64,000 bases of DNA, from assembly GCF_053574225.1 (NCBI RefSeq), contig NC_135622.1, forward strand, positions 40,403,552 through 40,467,551. Reading direction: 5' to 3'. The notes under the pieces were generated by a model that saw nothing but the letters and a program-made list of their open reading frames with translations, was not told where the DNA came from and did no database searches. Position numbers and translations under genes: made by a program. This document shows, one piece after another, positions 1-10,345 of the stretch (position 1 is its first letter; every line of letters starts with the position of its first letter). Source of the stretch: Canis aureus (Eukaryota; Chordata; Mammalia; Carnivora; Canidae).

Positions 1-1370
1 AGAACAGTGTGGCCACTGGGGATCCTCTCACCAGTCCTGGCCCTTTGTTGCCTGCAGCTTTTCACTGTTTCTGCCCTTGGTGCTTGGTAGGTCTCTGTGT
101 TCATTCCCCACCTGCACCCACTGCTCCGGTCTGTCACCTGCATACTGACCCCATGTGTGCCACAGTCCATGCTGAGCCCTGTAGGTTGTGGGGGGAAACC
201 AGGCGCATCTTGATCCTGATGGAGGAGAACAGAAGATAAGCATGCACATAACAGAGGCTAGCAGAGCAGGTCTGGCCTTGCCCAGACCCCCAGAAGCTCC
301 CCCTCGAACTCAGAAACAGTCATGCCACACCCCCAACACCCAGGAAACATATCAGCTCTGCTTCCTCCCCTCGGATCTTATATATGAGTTCTGCCTCTCT
401 TCACTTACCAGCCCAGGACCTGCATGATTTTCCATTTTGGAGGCACCTCCAGATGCTATCAGACCACTGCACCCAGCACCCCATGCCCTGGGCTTGTACC
501 TTCCTCCTGTCAGGGTCCCCAGCTCAGGGAATGGGGACTGATCTCTCACTAACTGGGGGGCAGTAGTTCTAGATCCACTAATGATCTTATAGGACACTCA
601 GTCTTGAACAAGGAGAGAGGATGTCAAGGACCCAAAGCAGTTCAGACAGAATGTTGGATCAGAAAAGACTTTCAAAAAAAAGGACTCTGCGTTTCAGAGG
701 AAGAAAAGGCCCCATATGAGATGAACTTGAAGCATAAGCCAGGTTTCAAAAAGATGGAGTGGGGAAGCATCCCTGGTGACGAGAGCAGCTGAGCAAAGGT
801 GCAAAGAAGTGGGGGAAAGGTGGGTCTTTTTCAGGGAAAGTGGAGCAGGTCAACCAGCCTGTGGTGCAGAAGACATGGAAGAGAGTGTGGGTCAGAGAGG
901 AGAGAGGAGGCCTCAAATGCCAAGCAGAAGATTCTGGCTTGATTGGGTAGGTAGCTGTGAGCCACTGAAGGTGTTGGAGCAGGAGAGTAATATTGACCAG
1001 AGTGCAAGAAGAGGAAGATGGGTTAAGTCGCAGGACGTAAGGTGCGATTCTGTGAAGATGGGCCTATTAGAGTCTCCAGAAATAGTCCAAGAGAGAGTAC
1101 GAGGCCTAAACCATGTCCCTGTCCCTCAATGTGGAAGATAACACAGTGATTCTGAGCAATTGTGGTGGCAGACGTGACATGGGAGGGGGGCCAAAGGTGG
1201 GGAGAGCAGGTGGGGCCAGGGGGGAGAGGGGCCTCAGTGCTGAGGGGATCCTGTTCCGTCTGCTGAACAAATGCCTTCATGGTCCCATATTTAATTGTTC
1301 TATTTGAGTATCTGATAACCAGGCTTAATTAGTTAATTATAAAACATTTTAGACACACAAAGGAAGAATA
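1..1370. other. Unique sequence, no gene recognised
   Basis: GC-moderate sequence with only short, unconserved open frames in all six readings. The stretch around 950-1020 (gtgttggagcaggagagtaa) vaguely resembles an ancient mammalian repeat consensus, too weakly to name. I see no splice-flanked exon, promoter or CpG cluster. Confidence 0.5.
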
Positions 1371-1371
1371 G

Positions 1372-1630
1372 TAGCATAGCAACCACTTACACAGCACTTA
1401 ACTCTGTGCTCGGCATTGTTCTGAGAGCTTTAAAGATTTTAACTTAGTCAATCCTCATGAAAGTAATAGCTATATGATAATAATACCACCATTATCTCTG
1501 TCCTACGAGTGAATAACTCGGGGGCCAAGAAGGTTAAGTCATTTACCCAAAGTCATGCAACTGGTAGTAGAAGTGAGATTCGGGTCCAAGGAGTCTTCTC
1601 CAGAGTTCGGGGTTCATCACCACTGGGCTC
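1372..1630 (-). repeat. MIR SINE, antisense
   Basis: The order of blocks matches a reversed MIR. First comes the L2-like 3' end (cacttaactctgtgctcggcattgttctgagagcttta), then the tcaatcctcatgaaa segment, then the conserved core (aggttaagtcatttacccaaagtcatgcaactggtag), and finally the tRNA-derived head. Divergence is high, as expected for a pre-eutherian SINE. Confidence 0.8.
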
Positions 1631-1804
1631 TGCTGCTCCTCTCCATAAGGATGAAAATCACAAATATCCTGCATTCCTGCCAGAAAGAAAATGACAGATG
1701 AAGCTTTAAATTAAGTATTTCTGCACGTTTAACTACTGGTTAGCCACACTGACCTCAGATTCATTCACCCACCAACCATTTGTTAGGTGAAGAAGGGAGA
1801 AAGG

Positions 1805-2030
1805 AATTAGCACTCAGTGAGCTATTACCATGTGCCAACTGTATGCCGACGTGCTCTGCCTTCACTGTTTTATTAGATGCTCGTAGCCGCCTGCTGAGGT
1901 AGGTATCATCCTCATGATTTCCCAGATTAGGAATTTGAATCTCCAAAAAGTTAAATAGCTGGTCAAGGAGGCCCAACGTATACAAGTGGCAGGCCTGCTT
2001 CTCAGTGACCACGCGGCCTCCCAAAGCACG
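1805..2030 (-). repeat. MIR SINE, antisense
   Basis: Second reversed MIR, diverged. It has the recognisable parts gctattaccatgtgccaact, gaggtaggtatcatcctcat, the aagttaaatagctggtcaagg core and a degenerate tRNA-like head. It lies about 170 bases beyond the previous MIR in the same orientation, but the two are separate copies because each has its own 3' part. Confidence 0.7.
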
Positions 2031-2068
2031 TGGCAGTTCAGCCCCCCGGATGTAGATGGAGATCGCCA

Positions 2069-2120
2069 AGCAACAAATATTTACTAGGTGCCTGTTATAT
2101 GGCCGGCATTATGCCTGGCC
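2069..2120 (-). repeat. L2/MIR 3'-end fragment
   Basis: The segment caacaaatatttactaggtgc followed by gccggcattatgcctgg resembles the shared L2/MIR 3' terminus read in reverse (aatatttattgagcacctactatgtgccaggca). It is short and diverged, so the exact family is uncertain. Confidence 0.45.
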
Positions 2121-2129
2121 GCCAGGCCT

Positions 2130-3765
2130 TGCCCTCAAGAACAGCAGAAGAGAGAAACAGGTTTTCTTTCAGAAAGATTTGGGACAGGAGGACGATGTGC
2201 TCCCAGCTGTAGCAGAGGTCACTAGAGTGCAAGGACCACCAAGGAGGGAGGGGGAAAGCTTCGCAGGGGATGGGATGGCTGGTAGGACAAGAGGAAGACA
2301 GGGTACAGCCCCAGCCCCAGGAACCCACTTTTGCTTCTCCACACTGTCTTTCGGTACCTGCCTCAACCTGGCTGTAGTAAAACGGACTCATTATCTTGAA
2401 CTTTTGGCCATGTGTTCTGTGGTTGTAGAACATGGAGCTGAATGAAGGCAGAGTCAGCCCCTAGGAGGCCCCTTCCAGGCCCTGCAGGATGAGGGGTATG
2501 GGGAGGCTAGCTGTCCCCTGCGTCCCCAACGGTCGGTCCCCTTGCGTCCTCAAGGAATGTCTCACATCTGCCTGTGCTCCTGTGTACCCACGGCCCCCTC
2601 TGCAAAGCTGCTGGAGCCCTTCCTACATGAGCTGCACCTCCTATTTATGAGTCCCCCCCCCCCCACACCCACTGCCATTTCTTTGCAAGCTCCTTGAAAG
2701 ATGGGCCCCGCACGGCATCCAGCAGGGTCTGGCTCTCAAAGTGTGCTTGCTGAACTGAATCGCCCCGAATGGACCGAACCAGGTTTTCCACACAAAGCCA
2801 CTCCTTCCTTTGCTCCCGTGTCTGGTGCCAGCAGGGACCATATACATCTTTCCTTCCAGAGCAGGCCCTGGCAACTTGGACAGCACAAACAGGCCATACA
2901 TAGTTGATTCTAACCACCAAGAATTCTTTCTGTTGGATCACAAAGCAAATGAAAACCTCTCAAACCAGCCTCTGTTGACGGAGAATGGGGAATTGATGCT
3001 ACAAATTTAACAGGAACCTAGAATACCCAGAAGCTGCCTTGAGGGAGCTCCTGGCTGTCCGTAGGGTTGTATGGCCTCCCTGAGCAGGACCGGCCCATCT
3101 GAGAATGGCAGGGCAGTAGGCAGGAGTCCAAAGGATGACCACTGACTGCCATCCCCTGCTACAGTTGGCTTTGGATGACATCCTGACCAAGTGGGTTTCA
3201 GGGTGACAGCCTACCTGTGAAGTGGAGTCTGGAGAGGGGACCTCATAGGGAGGCAAGGTGGGCACTGGCAAACATGTTCCAACCATGGGACATAGTTCAC
3301 ATCCCGGAACCAGAAGCTCCAGTGTGAGAACACGTCTTGGAGATTAAGTCCCTGTGTGCTGGAGATCCAGTGTGGCCAGACGGGAATTCTCTGTGATAAA
3401 ACAAAGTCCTACCTGGGAAAACCGGTTTGATGACTGTGCCTCTTCTCTGGCCATTCTTTCTCGTTACAACAGCCCAACAGCATGGCCTTGAGTTCTCTAT
3501 TTCTCTGGTAGGATGGAAGAAAAATCTAGACTCCTGAGCACGAACAGAACTTTGAAGGAGCATTTCCAGTCCAACTCCAAATTCTTGGCAAACCGGTACC
3601 CAAATCGTCGCAACCACTTGCTTCCATTTTGAAATGTCTGTAGAAATTGCTCTTAATTTGCTCAAACCAGTACTTAGCAGGTACCTACTTCATGCAGGGA
3701 GCCAGGTCTTCTGAGGCTGCAGTGAAATAAAATGCCCACACCCTGCCCATAACTACCTTACAAGG
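2130..3765. other. Unique sequence with a C12 homopolymer
   Basis: No gene or clear repeat is recognised. A run of 12 C follows gagt at 2653-2664, a likely length-variable homopolymer. Around 3665-3700 the segment cttagcaggtacctacttcatgc may be another very old L2/MIR scrap. Confidence 0.45.
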
Positions 3766-3769
3766 GAAG

Positions 3770-3912
3770 TGTTGGTTTTCCCATCCACAGAGCAGGACTC
3801 CGTGTTCCAGGGCAAGGTAGTAACTTGTCCGAGGACTCAGTGAGCCCTGACAGCCCGCACAGCCGGGCTGAAATCCACCGCTTTCGGCTCCAGATCCCAG
3901 GCCCCTGTTCTT
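3770..3912 (-). repeat. MIR core fragment, antisense
   Basis: Blocks ttttcccatccacagagcag, aaggtagtaacttgtccgag, and gctgaaatccaccgctttcgg with ctccagatcccaggcccctg match the reversed MIR order of core region followed by tRNA head. Diverged. Confidence 0.5.
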
Positions 3913-4090
3913 GTTCCCTTTATTTCCAAGAAAGTTTACCTTTTGAAAACCTAGTCAAGAAAAACAGGAGCATGATATAGTATAAGTAAGAAGTTCAAAA
4001 TGTAACACATTTTCAAAGTTATCTTTTCTGTTCATGATGAGAAAAGCTGAGGTTTTGAATTGATAACGGCTAGGCCAGTCAGATTGAAAG

Positions 4091-4173
4091 AAAAAAAAAA
4101 AAAAGATTTAGGCCACCACTAAGGGCTGTTACCAGCTATCTTTGTCTTGTTAAAAAAAAAAAAAAAAAAAAAA
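4091..4173. repeat. Two A-rich homopolymer tracts
   Basis: An A15 tract near 4091-4104 and an A22-23 tract near 4151-4173 are separated by about 45 bases. They look like poly(A) tails of decayed retrocopies inserted in the plus orientation, but I do not recognise the upstream body of either, so this could also be simple A-tract expansion. Confidence 0.5.
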
Positions 4174-4390
4174 CCCACCTCAAATTTACATTTAATTATT
4201 TGTTATCCGAAGAATACTTGTTTGAAGTCATGTTTACATACAGAAATCTCCTATTCCACATGTACTCCCTTTCCCCAGAGGCATCCATCCTTCATACTTC
4301 TAGGGTTTTCCCCTGGCATTTACCTCTATAATTGAATATTATACAGCTGTTTCTTGAAATATCAATTTTAGACATTATCTATTGACTTTG

Positions 4391-4556
4391 TGCCATGGGA
4401 GATAAGGACTTAGTTTTTCCACACCACTGCCCACATTGCTCTCCTTTTATCCCAGTGGCAAATTTATAAAATAAATTTTGGCAAAATCAATAATCAGCAC
4501 TTATACACCGAGCCAAATGGTGAATTACAACCAAACTCCTTTCTTGTACAATCTTT
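4391..4556 (+). repeat. Source copy of a 166-bp duplicated segment
   Basis: These 166 bases recur at 6199-6364 with a constant offset of 1808, no gaps and a single difference (c at 4509, t at 6317). The flanks here run continuously into AT-rich old sequence with no direct repeats, so I take this as the ancestral copy and the 6.2-kb copy as derived. No coding content is seen. Confidence 0.9.
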
Positions 4557-4856
4557 TGTTTTTCCTAGAATTAATCATTGCTTCATCTTTTTCATTTCTC
4601 TGGTTTTCTGTGAATCTCTCACACTTTTCTCTGAATTTCCCAACATGTCATAATACTACTTGCTATGATCTCAAACAAATCCTCATTCCTTTTTTTTCTT
4701 CTTTCCTTAAGAATTTTCCCTCAAGAGGCTCTCTGTTCAGATGTTCCAATGTTACTGGTTGTTCTCTCTGCAGGTTGCCTGACATCCTGGCAATTCTCTT
4801 CTCTGATCTCTAATTTTGGCTCCCCTCTTTCCTGGGTCGTAGTTCCTATTTCTTCA

Positions 4857-4860
4857 TTTC

Positions 4861-4928
<68 letters not shown>

Positions 4929-4929
4929 T

Positions 4930-4997
<68 letters not shown>

Positions 4998-4999
4998 TT
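4857..4999. repeat. (CTTT)n microsatellite, about 140 bp
   Basis: Nearly pure tetranucleotide pyrimidine tract with one interruption (ctttcttcttcttt) near 4924-4933 dividing it into two blocks of about 17 units each. A polypyrimidine-polypurine mirror tract of this length can form triplex DNA and is expected to be highly length-polymorphic. Its frames give phenylalanine/serine/leucine-rich and lysine/arginine/glutamate-rich peptides that are not genes. Confidence 0.97.
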
Positions 5000-6159
5000 C
5001 CTAGACAACATCCTAGAGTATGTTCCTAAGAAAGGGGGGTAAACTTTTTGAACTCGAATTTGTAAAGGTAAAATTCTTGAATTGTAAGAATGTCTTTATT
5101 CTACTTCACATATCTTCTGTACTTTGGTTGTATATAAAATTCTAGGGAAAAAGCATTTTCCTTCAGAATTCTGAAGCCATCATTGTCGGAACTGTCTGAG
5201 ATTTTGCCCTTCTTGCTAGCGACAGGCTGGCCTGCCACAGTTTCATGGAGGCTGCCAGAAGACACAAGACTGCTGGGTCAGAGCTAAAGGATAGTTATTA
5301 CTCACAGTAACGGGAGGAGTCAGAATGTCTGCACATTTTGCAGTGATTCCCCTCACCTCCGTTCTCATAAGGGGCAGAAATAGGGCCAAGTGATACCTGC
5401 CCACACACAGGGAGTTGGATTATAGCAGGGGAACCCTGAGCTTAGGGAACCTAAATCTTTTATAATGGGCATGTCTGCCTTTTGCTCTGGAAGGAAACAC
5501 TATTGCCACTGTCAGTGCCTCTCTCATAAGACATTGAGAAATCCAAGAGACACAGGCAAATCATCTGCCGAAATTTGTTTCCTTGCCTCTAGCTTCTGCT
5601 GCCACTTCTGAGCTTCCATCGATACCAGCAAAGGTTTCTTACCTTACCTTCTTATTTCCTCCCTGAGAGACTTTGGACCATCTCCTTATTCCTGGTCTTC
5701 TGATATTTCCAAATGTCAATTTGGAGACTCTTATAGCCTACATTTCTGGAGATTGTTCTAGTGCTATTTCTTTGGTTGTTAGATGGTTTCTTTCTCCCTT
5801 GCACCCCCTTATGGAATTCCCTAGTTTTCTTTGCATTTGTTTTGTTTGTTTTGTTCTCTTTTAGTTGGGAGGATTTCCTCAATTTCCTACCAACTGTGGA
5901 CATAAGAGTAAATGTAAGAAGGAGACACTAAACAGCCTAACAGTCTGTGTGCATGGGCAGGACTTGCCACCTGGTGAGCTGAAACAGAGTGATCACAGGT
6001 GATCTGGCCTTTTCATTGTCGGGGGGATCCCCATGGTCAATATCAGTATGTGTTTGTTCTTGGTTCCTCCTATTTCTCTAAAGAACAATCTGATGTCAGA
6101 CTTGAATTTCTGGACACAAGTCAGGGGAAGAGAGCTAAGGCTACCACAAGTCAGCAAGC
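5000..6159 (-). repeat. Possible old L1/HAL1-like fragments, rest unassigned
   Basis: The block 5000-5170 (ctagagtatgttcctaagaaa, attgtaagaatgtctttattctac, aaaattctagggaaaaagca) and the block 5650-5900 (ccttattcctggtcttctgat, tttcctcaatttcctaccaa) resemble a frequently seen old mammalian LINE consensus read in reverse. The segment between them (5190-5600) is not recognised and may be a separate insertion. I cannot fix the family by eye. Confidence 0.35.
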
Positions 6160-6182
6160 ATATTTTTATGAAGGAAAAGAAA
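6160..6182 (+). repeat. Left 23-bp direct repeat of the templated insertion
   Basis: A perfect 23-bp match to 6377-6399, beginning atatttttatgaagg. The two copies bracket the foreign 194-bp segment and so behave as a target duplication. Confidence 0.9.
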
Positions 6183-6376
6183 CTTTTTGAACTTCACATG
6201 CCATGGGAGATAAGGACTTAGTTTTTCCACACCACTGCCCACATTGCTCTCCTTTTATCCCAGTGGCAAATTTATAAAATAAATTTTGGCAAAATCAATA
6301 ATCAGCACTTATACACTGAGCCAAATGGTGAATTACAACCAAACTCCTTTCTTGTACAATCTTTATTGTACAAGAA
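6183..6376 (+). other. Templated insertion: 166-bp local copy plus snap-back end
   Basis: In order: 16 bp (ctttttgaacttcaca) whose first 11 bases extend a 14-base match to 5041-5054; 166 bp copied from 4391-4556 with one mismatch; and a terminal segment, the inverse of the preceding bases, that makes a 13-bp perfect inverted repeat (arms 6348-6360 and 6365-6377, loop cttt). A perfect 23-bp direct repeat flanks the whole. There is no poly(A), no transposon ends and no TTTT/A cleavage motif, so I infer repair by template switching and not retrotransposition. Confidence 0.8.
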
Positions 6377-6399
6377 ATATTTTTATGAAGGAAAAGAAA
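6377..6399 (+). repeat. Right 23-bp direct repeat of the templated insertion
   Basis: Identical to 6160-6182. Its first base also completes the right arm of the snap-back hairpin, so hairpin and direct repeat overlap by one base. Confidence 0.9.
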
Positions 6400-6571
6400 T
6401 ATGCATGATAAACCAACTCCCCATGACCTTTGTGTCCTCACAGTAGTCCTACCCGCATTCCCACTGTCTCAAGGGGTGGACCTTAGCTTAGTTACAGCTT
6501 ATTATGGTGTAGAAGAAATTCACTAGAAATTCATCAAATCAGCGGAATGTATGATTCAAATACATACTGAT

Positions 6572-7810
6572 GAAGTCCCAATAGTTCATTTTTGCTTTTG
6601 TTTTTCTTGCCTTCATGGATGAATCTTGCAAGAAGTTACTGCGGCCAAGTTCAAAAAGGGTGTTGCCTGTGTTCTTCTCTAAGATTTTGATGGAATCTTG
6701 TCTCACATTTAGATCTTTCATCCATTTTGAGTTTATCTTTGTGTATGGTGAAGAGAGTGGTCTAGTTTCATTCTTCTGCATGTGGATGTCCAATTTTCCC
6801 AGCACCATTTATTGAAGAGACTGTCTTTTTTCCAGTGGATAGTTTTTCTTCCTTTGTCGAATATTAGTTGACCATAAAGTTGAGGGTCCACTTCTGGATT
6901 CTCTATTCTGTTCCATTGATCTATGTGTCTGTCTTTGTGCCAATACCACACTTGCATGATGACCACATCATGACCACAGCTTTGTAGTACAACCTGAAAT
7001 CTGGCATTGTGATGCCCCTAGCTATGGTTTTCTTTTTTAAAATTCCCCTGGCTATTCGGGGTCTTTTCTGATTCCACACATCTTAAAATAATTAGAGGAT
7101 GTGGAGAAAGGGGAACCCTCCTGCACTGTTGGTGGGAATGTGAACCTGTGCAGCTACTCTGGAAAACTCTGTGGAGGTTCCTCAAAGAGTTAAAAATAGA
7201 TCTGCCCTACGACCCAGCAATTGCACTGTTGGAGATTTACTCCAAAGATACAGATGCAATGAAACGCTGGGACAACTGCACCCTGATGTTTATAGAAGCA
7301 ATGTCCACAATAGCCAAACTGTGGAAGGAGTTTGTCCATCAAAAGATGAATGGATAAAGAAGATGTGGTTTATAAAAAAAAAAGAAGAAGAAGAAGAAGA
7401 TGTGGTTTATGTATACAATGGGATATTACTCAGCCATTAAAAACGACAAATACCCACCATTTGCTTCGACGTGGATGGAACTGGAGGGTATTATGCTGAG
7501 TGAAATAAGTCAATCAGAGAAGGACAAACATTATATGGTCTCATTCATTTGGGGAATATAAAAAATAGTGAAAGGGAATAAAGGGGAAAGGAGAAAAAGC
7601 GAGTGGGAAATATCAGAAAGGGAGACAGAACATGAGAGACTCTTAACTCTGGGAAACGAACTAGGGGTGGTGGAAGGGGAGGTGGGCGGGGGGTGGGGGT
7701 GACTGGGTGACGGGCACTGAGGGGGGCACTTGATGGGATGAGCACTGGGTGTTATTCTATATGTTGGCAAATTGAACACCAATAAAAAATAAATTTATAA
7801 AAAAAAAAAA
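6572..7810 (+). mobile_element. L1_Cf insertion with 5' inversion (twin priming)
   Basis: Young carnivore L1, 5'-truncated and 5'-inverted. Bases 6572 to about 7085 are antisense ORF2; read in reverse they encode NRIENPEVDPQLYGQLIFD and similar. From about 7086 to 7810 the element is in sense, with the ORF2 C-terminal region (LKELKIDLPYDPAIALL), the G-rich 3' UTR near 7670-7735 and the ccaataaaaaataaa tail. The ORF2 part between the two blocks is missing, as usual in twin priming. Flanking target duplication: caaatacatactgat at 6557-6571 and caaatacgtactgat at 7811-7825. All reading frames are broken. Confidence 0.92.
7358..7410 (+). repeat. Local duplication with (GAA)n inside the L1
   Basis: The segment agaagatgtggtttat occurs at 7358-7373 and again at 7395-7410, separated by about ten A and a (GAA)n run. 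The other L1_Cf copy, at 31.9 kb, has only one such segment (read in reverse), so the extra copy and the GAA run arose inside this copy. Confidence 0.8.
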
Positions 7811-7825
7811 CAAATACGTACTGAT

Positions 7826-9050
7826 TCACACTAACTGTGCTTTCTCACACAGACATTGTCAGTCTTCCTGGGTCTGTCTGTGGGGAGGGGTAGGTAGTAG
7901 ATCTGGTACAGGACATCAAGAGAGATTCTGGGGTCCTGATGACAATATTTCCACATGGAACTTCCTGAAGAAAATGACCGCTTTCCTTTCTCGTTTTATG
8001 TCATTTGACCTTGGTTTCTTGATCTTCAAGTTGGTGTTTGCCCTTCTTTTTAAGGATTTTTCTTTGCCTAGTGTTTGTGAGCTAGTCACTCTCACTTTCT
8101 GAACTCCTGGTTCCCATGTCTTGCAGACCTCTTACCTCTTGCCAAAACTTCATTAAGTCTTAAGTTTCAAGGTCACTTCCTTTGTCACCACCTGCACATG
8201 TGCTCGTAGAACAGGAAAGCCCATAATCTCTTCCAATAGTGCATCTGACTTACTCTATCCAAATCTCAGTGGCTGGAGCCTGGGAACTAGTATTTTGAGA
8301 AGATACCTTACATGATTCATTCTGATGTCCTCCTAGTTGACAGGGATTTGTATACTCTTGCCTGTCATGACTAATGCCTGAATTTGGAGTTCTGACATCC
8401 TCCTAGGCCACGTGTCTCTGGTGCAAACCTGTGCACTCAAACCTCTGCCAATCTACTGCCCTGACTGGACAGAGTCTAAATGCCAGACCCTAAACTTTGC
8501 ATCACCCCCCAACTCCCCAACTATGGTCCTCCCACCCTGACCCTTTCCTGTCCTCGCCCAGGCCCCTGGTCTCAGACTGGTTTGGTGGGCTTACTTGCCC
8601 TTGCCAAGACCCATGTCCTTCCACCATCTCCCCCACTACCCCCCACTCCCCATATGCCCACATCCTGGAATCTTGCCCCACTCTATGTGCACCATCCTGA
8701 TCTGCCTGTGCACAGGTCCCATAAATAGAAAGGATGCTATTGAGTGTTACAATAGTCAGTCTGAGGAGAAAGCCATGGCTTCCAGTTGGCATTGCAGGGG
8801 GTGTCACATTGAAACAGGATTTCAGCCAGGCTTTTTGTATATTCCAAGAGGAAAGTAAAGTCCAATCTAGAAAATACTCACCAAAAGCCTCCTGCTGTTA
8901 CAATACAGGTACAACTATAATTACTATTCCTACTAATCATCATAGATTTTATTGAAACCCTACTCAAAGATAAACCTTTCATATGTATGTGTCTATGTAT
9001 ACATACATACCTTGTATATGTATTTACATGTATTTGAGATTTTTCAACAA
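7826..9050. other. Unique sequence, no gene recognised
   Basis: No recognised interspersed repeat or exon. Bases 8480-8700 are C-rich and give proline-rich open frames on the plus strand, but these lack conserved features and have no splice-site context. Confidence 0.45.
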
Positions 9051-9054
9051 ACCT

Positions 9055-9185
9055 ACAAGGCATGATTATCCCCATTTTAGAGATGTGAGCAATTAAGCAC
9101 AGAGAATTTTTCTTCTCAAAGCAAGAAAGTGCTAAAAGGAAGCCTGGCAGCCCAGTCTCCTGACTGGTTTCTTTTCCCCTTGCCA
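9055..9185 (-). repeat. MIR fragment, antisense
   Basis: The segments attatccccattttagagatgtgag, aattaagcacagagaa and ggcagcccagtctcctgactgg follow the reversed MIR order. Confidence 0.55.
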
Positions 9186-9817
9186 TGTGCTCCCGCTGTT
9201 TCCCTGTAATTAAAGAATCAGCTCCTCCCTCTGAGAGGACCAGCCTCCGCTTTCTCTTCCCAGGGAGACATCTGCAAATAAAACTCACATCAAATCACTG
9301 TCTCCCCCTCAGCATGTAGACCGCAGACTCCTCCCTCTTGGGGGTCCATTATTTTGGGAGGTGAAGTGTGGCTAATAGTGATATTGATAATTGGTGACCA
9401 GGAAAGCTATCTGAAAGGCAAGGTGGCATGGCAAAGCTGCAAGCCCATTTCACTTGACACCCTTTCTTTTCATTCCCCAGAGCTGTCTGAGGCCTTTGCT
9501 CAGAAACTGAAAACATTCATGGTTCGATGCAGCCCCAGATCTGAATTACTCTGTAAAAATTAAGTGCTTTTAGAGTTAGGCAAGCAAGAAAATATTTGAC
9601 TTTTGTTCTAATGAAAGCTATTGTTAACATTTAAGATACAGAAAATAACCATACATTTGCACTTCAGACTCTAGGATTTGCCAGCATGCTGGGGTATGCA
9701 GACTTTCAAGTGTACCATACATGAAAATCTAGGTTTCTGGAAAAGTTAAACTACAGGAGATTATTTAACTCTTACAAAAATACATTTTGTACAGGAATTC
9801 CAACAATTTGAAAACCT

Positions 9818-9995
9818 GAATCCTTCATCAGGCCCTGCCACCTACTGGCAGAACCTCTCTGCCCCTCAGTGTTCATTTCTGTAAAATGGGGAGATACGGG
9901 ATGAGGGTGTCTCACCTGTACTACAATGCTGGTATGAGAATCTAATGAGATACAGAGTGTAACACAAGAGGGGCTGTGGAAAGAGAAGGTACATT
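9818..9995 (+). repeat. MIR fragment, sense
   Basis: The blocks ccctgccacctactggcag, aacctctctgcccctcagtg, ttctgtaaaatggggagata and gagaatctaatgagatac follow the forward MIR consensus from core to 3' part. Confidence 0.7.
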
Positions 9996-10089
9996 CTACT
10001 TGAGGGAAGTAGAGGGCTGGAGGAAAGGGGAGGAGGAATTTCTTTTCCAGAAGTGATACCCCAAGTTGTTGGGAGACCAGTCTCCACCT

Positions 10090-10345
10090 ACATAAACTGC
10101 AAACAGTCTGCTCTTAGCTGCCAGCAAAATGAGAGTTGTTCCATTATCCTGCACAGTATCAGCTTGCCGCCCTGCTATTCGGTTAAAAGTAAAGCTCCTG
10201 AGTACATTTTAATTTTGATCATTAGTTACAAGATTTTCTTGTTAATTCTGATTCAGCAGATTTTGCTGAGACAGCTCTATTTTTTTCCCTTTTATTTTGG
10301 TTGTGCTGCACAGAGCCTATTCAGACAGACAATAAATCCGGGTAG
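10090..10345. other. Conserved-looking noncoding block (candidate)
   Basis: Unique, AT-leaning sequence with no repeat signature. It contains attctgattcagcagatttt and gctgagac, which include TCAGCA/TGCTGA half-sites typical of MAF-family response elements, and runs of homeodomain-like ATTA sites. This is only a compositional impression; alignment would decide. Confidence 0.25.

Noticed and set aside
2056..2445. 129-codon plus-strand frame with an overlapping 112-codon minus-strand frame
   Set aside because: Starts in an old MIR/L2-like scrap, shows no conserved motif, and overlaps an equally long frame on the other strand.
4857..4999. Regularly spaced short repeats that might suggest a CRISPR array
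   Set aside because: Pure tetranucleotide microsatellite without spacers, in a mammalian genome.
4665..5042. Frame of 125 codons rich in FLS repeats, and its lysine/arginine/glutamate-rich counterpart on the minus strand
   Set aside because: Both are translations of the (CTTT)n microsatellite with random flanks.
6183..6376. Interpretation of the duplicated 166-bp segment as a SINE or processed transcript copy
   Set aside because: There is no poly(A), no RNA polymerase III boxes and no L1 endonuclease junction, and its source lies only 1.8 kb away. Template-switch repair fits better.
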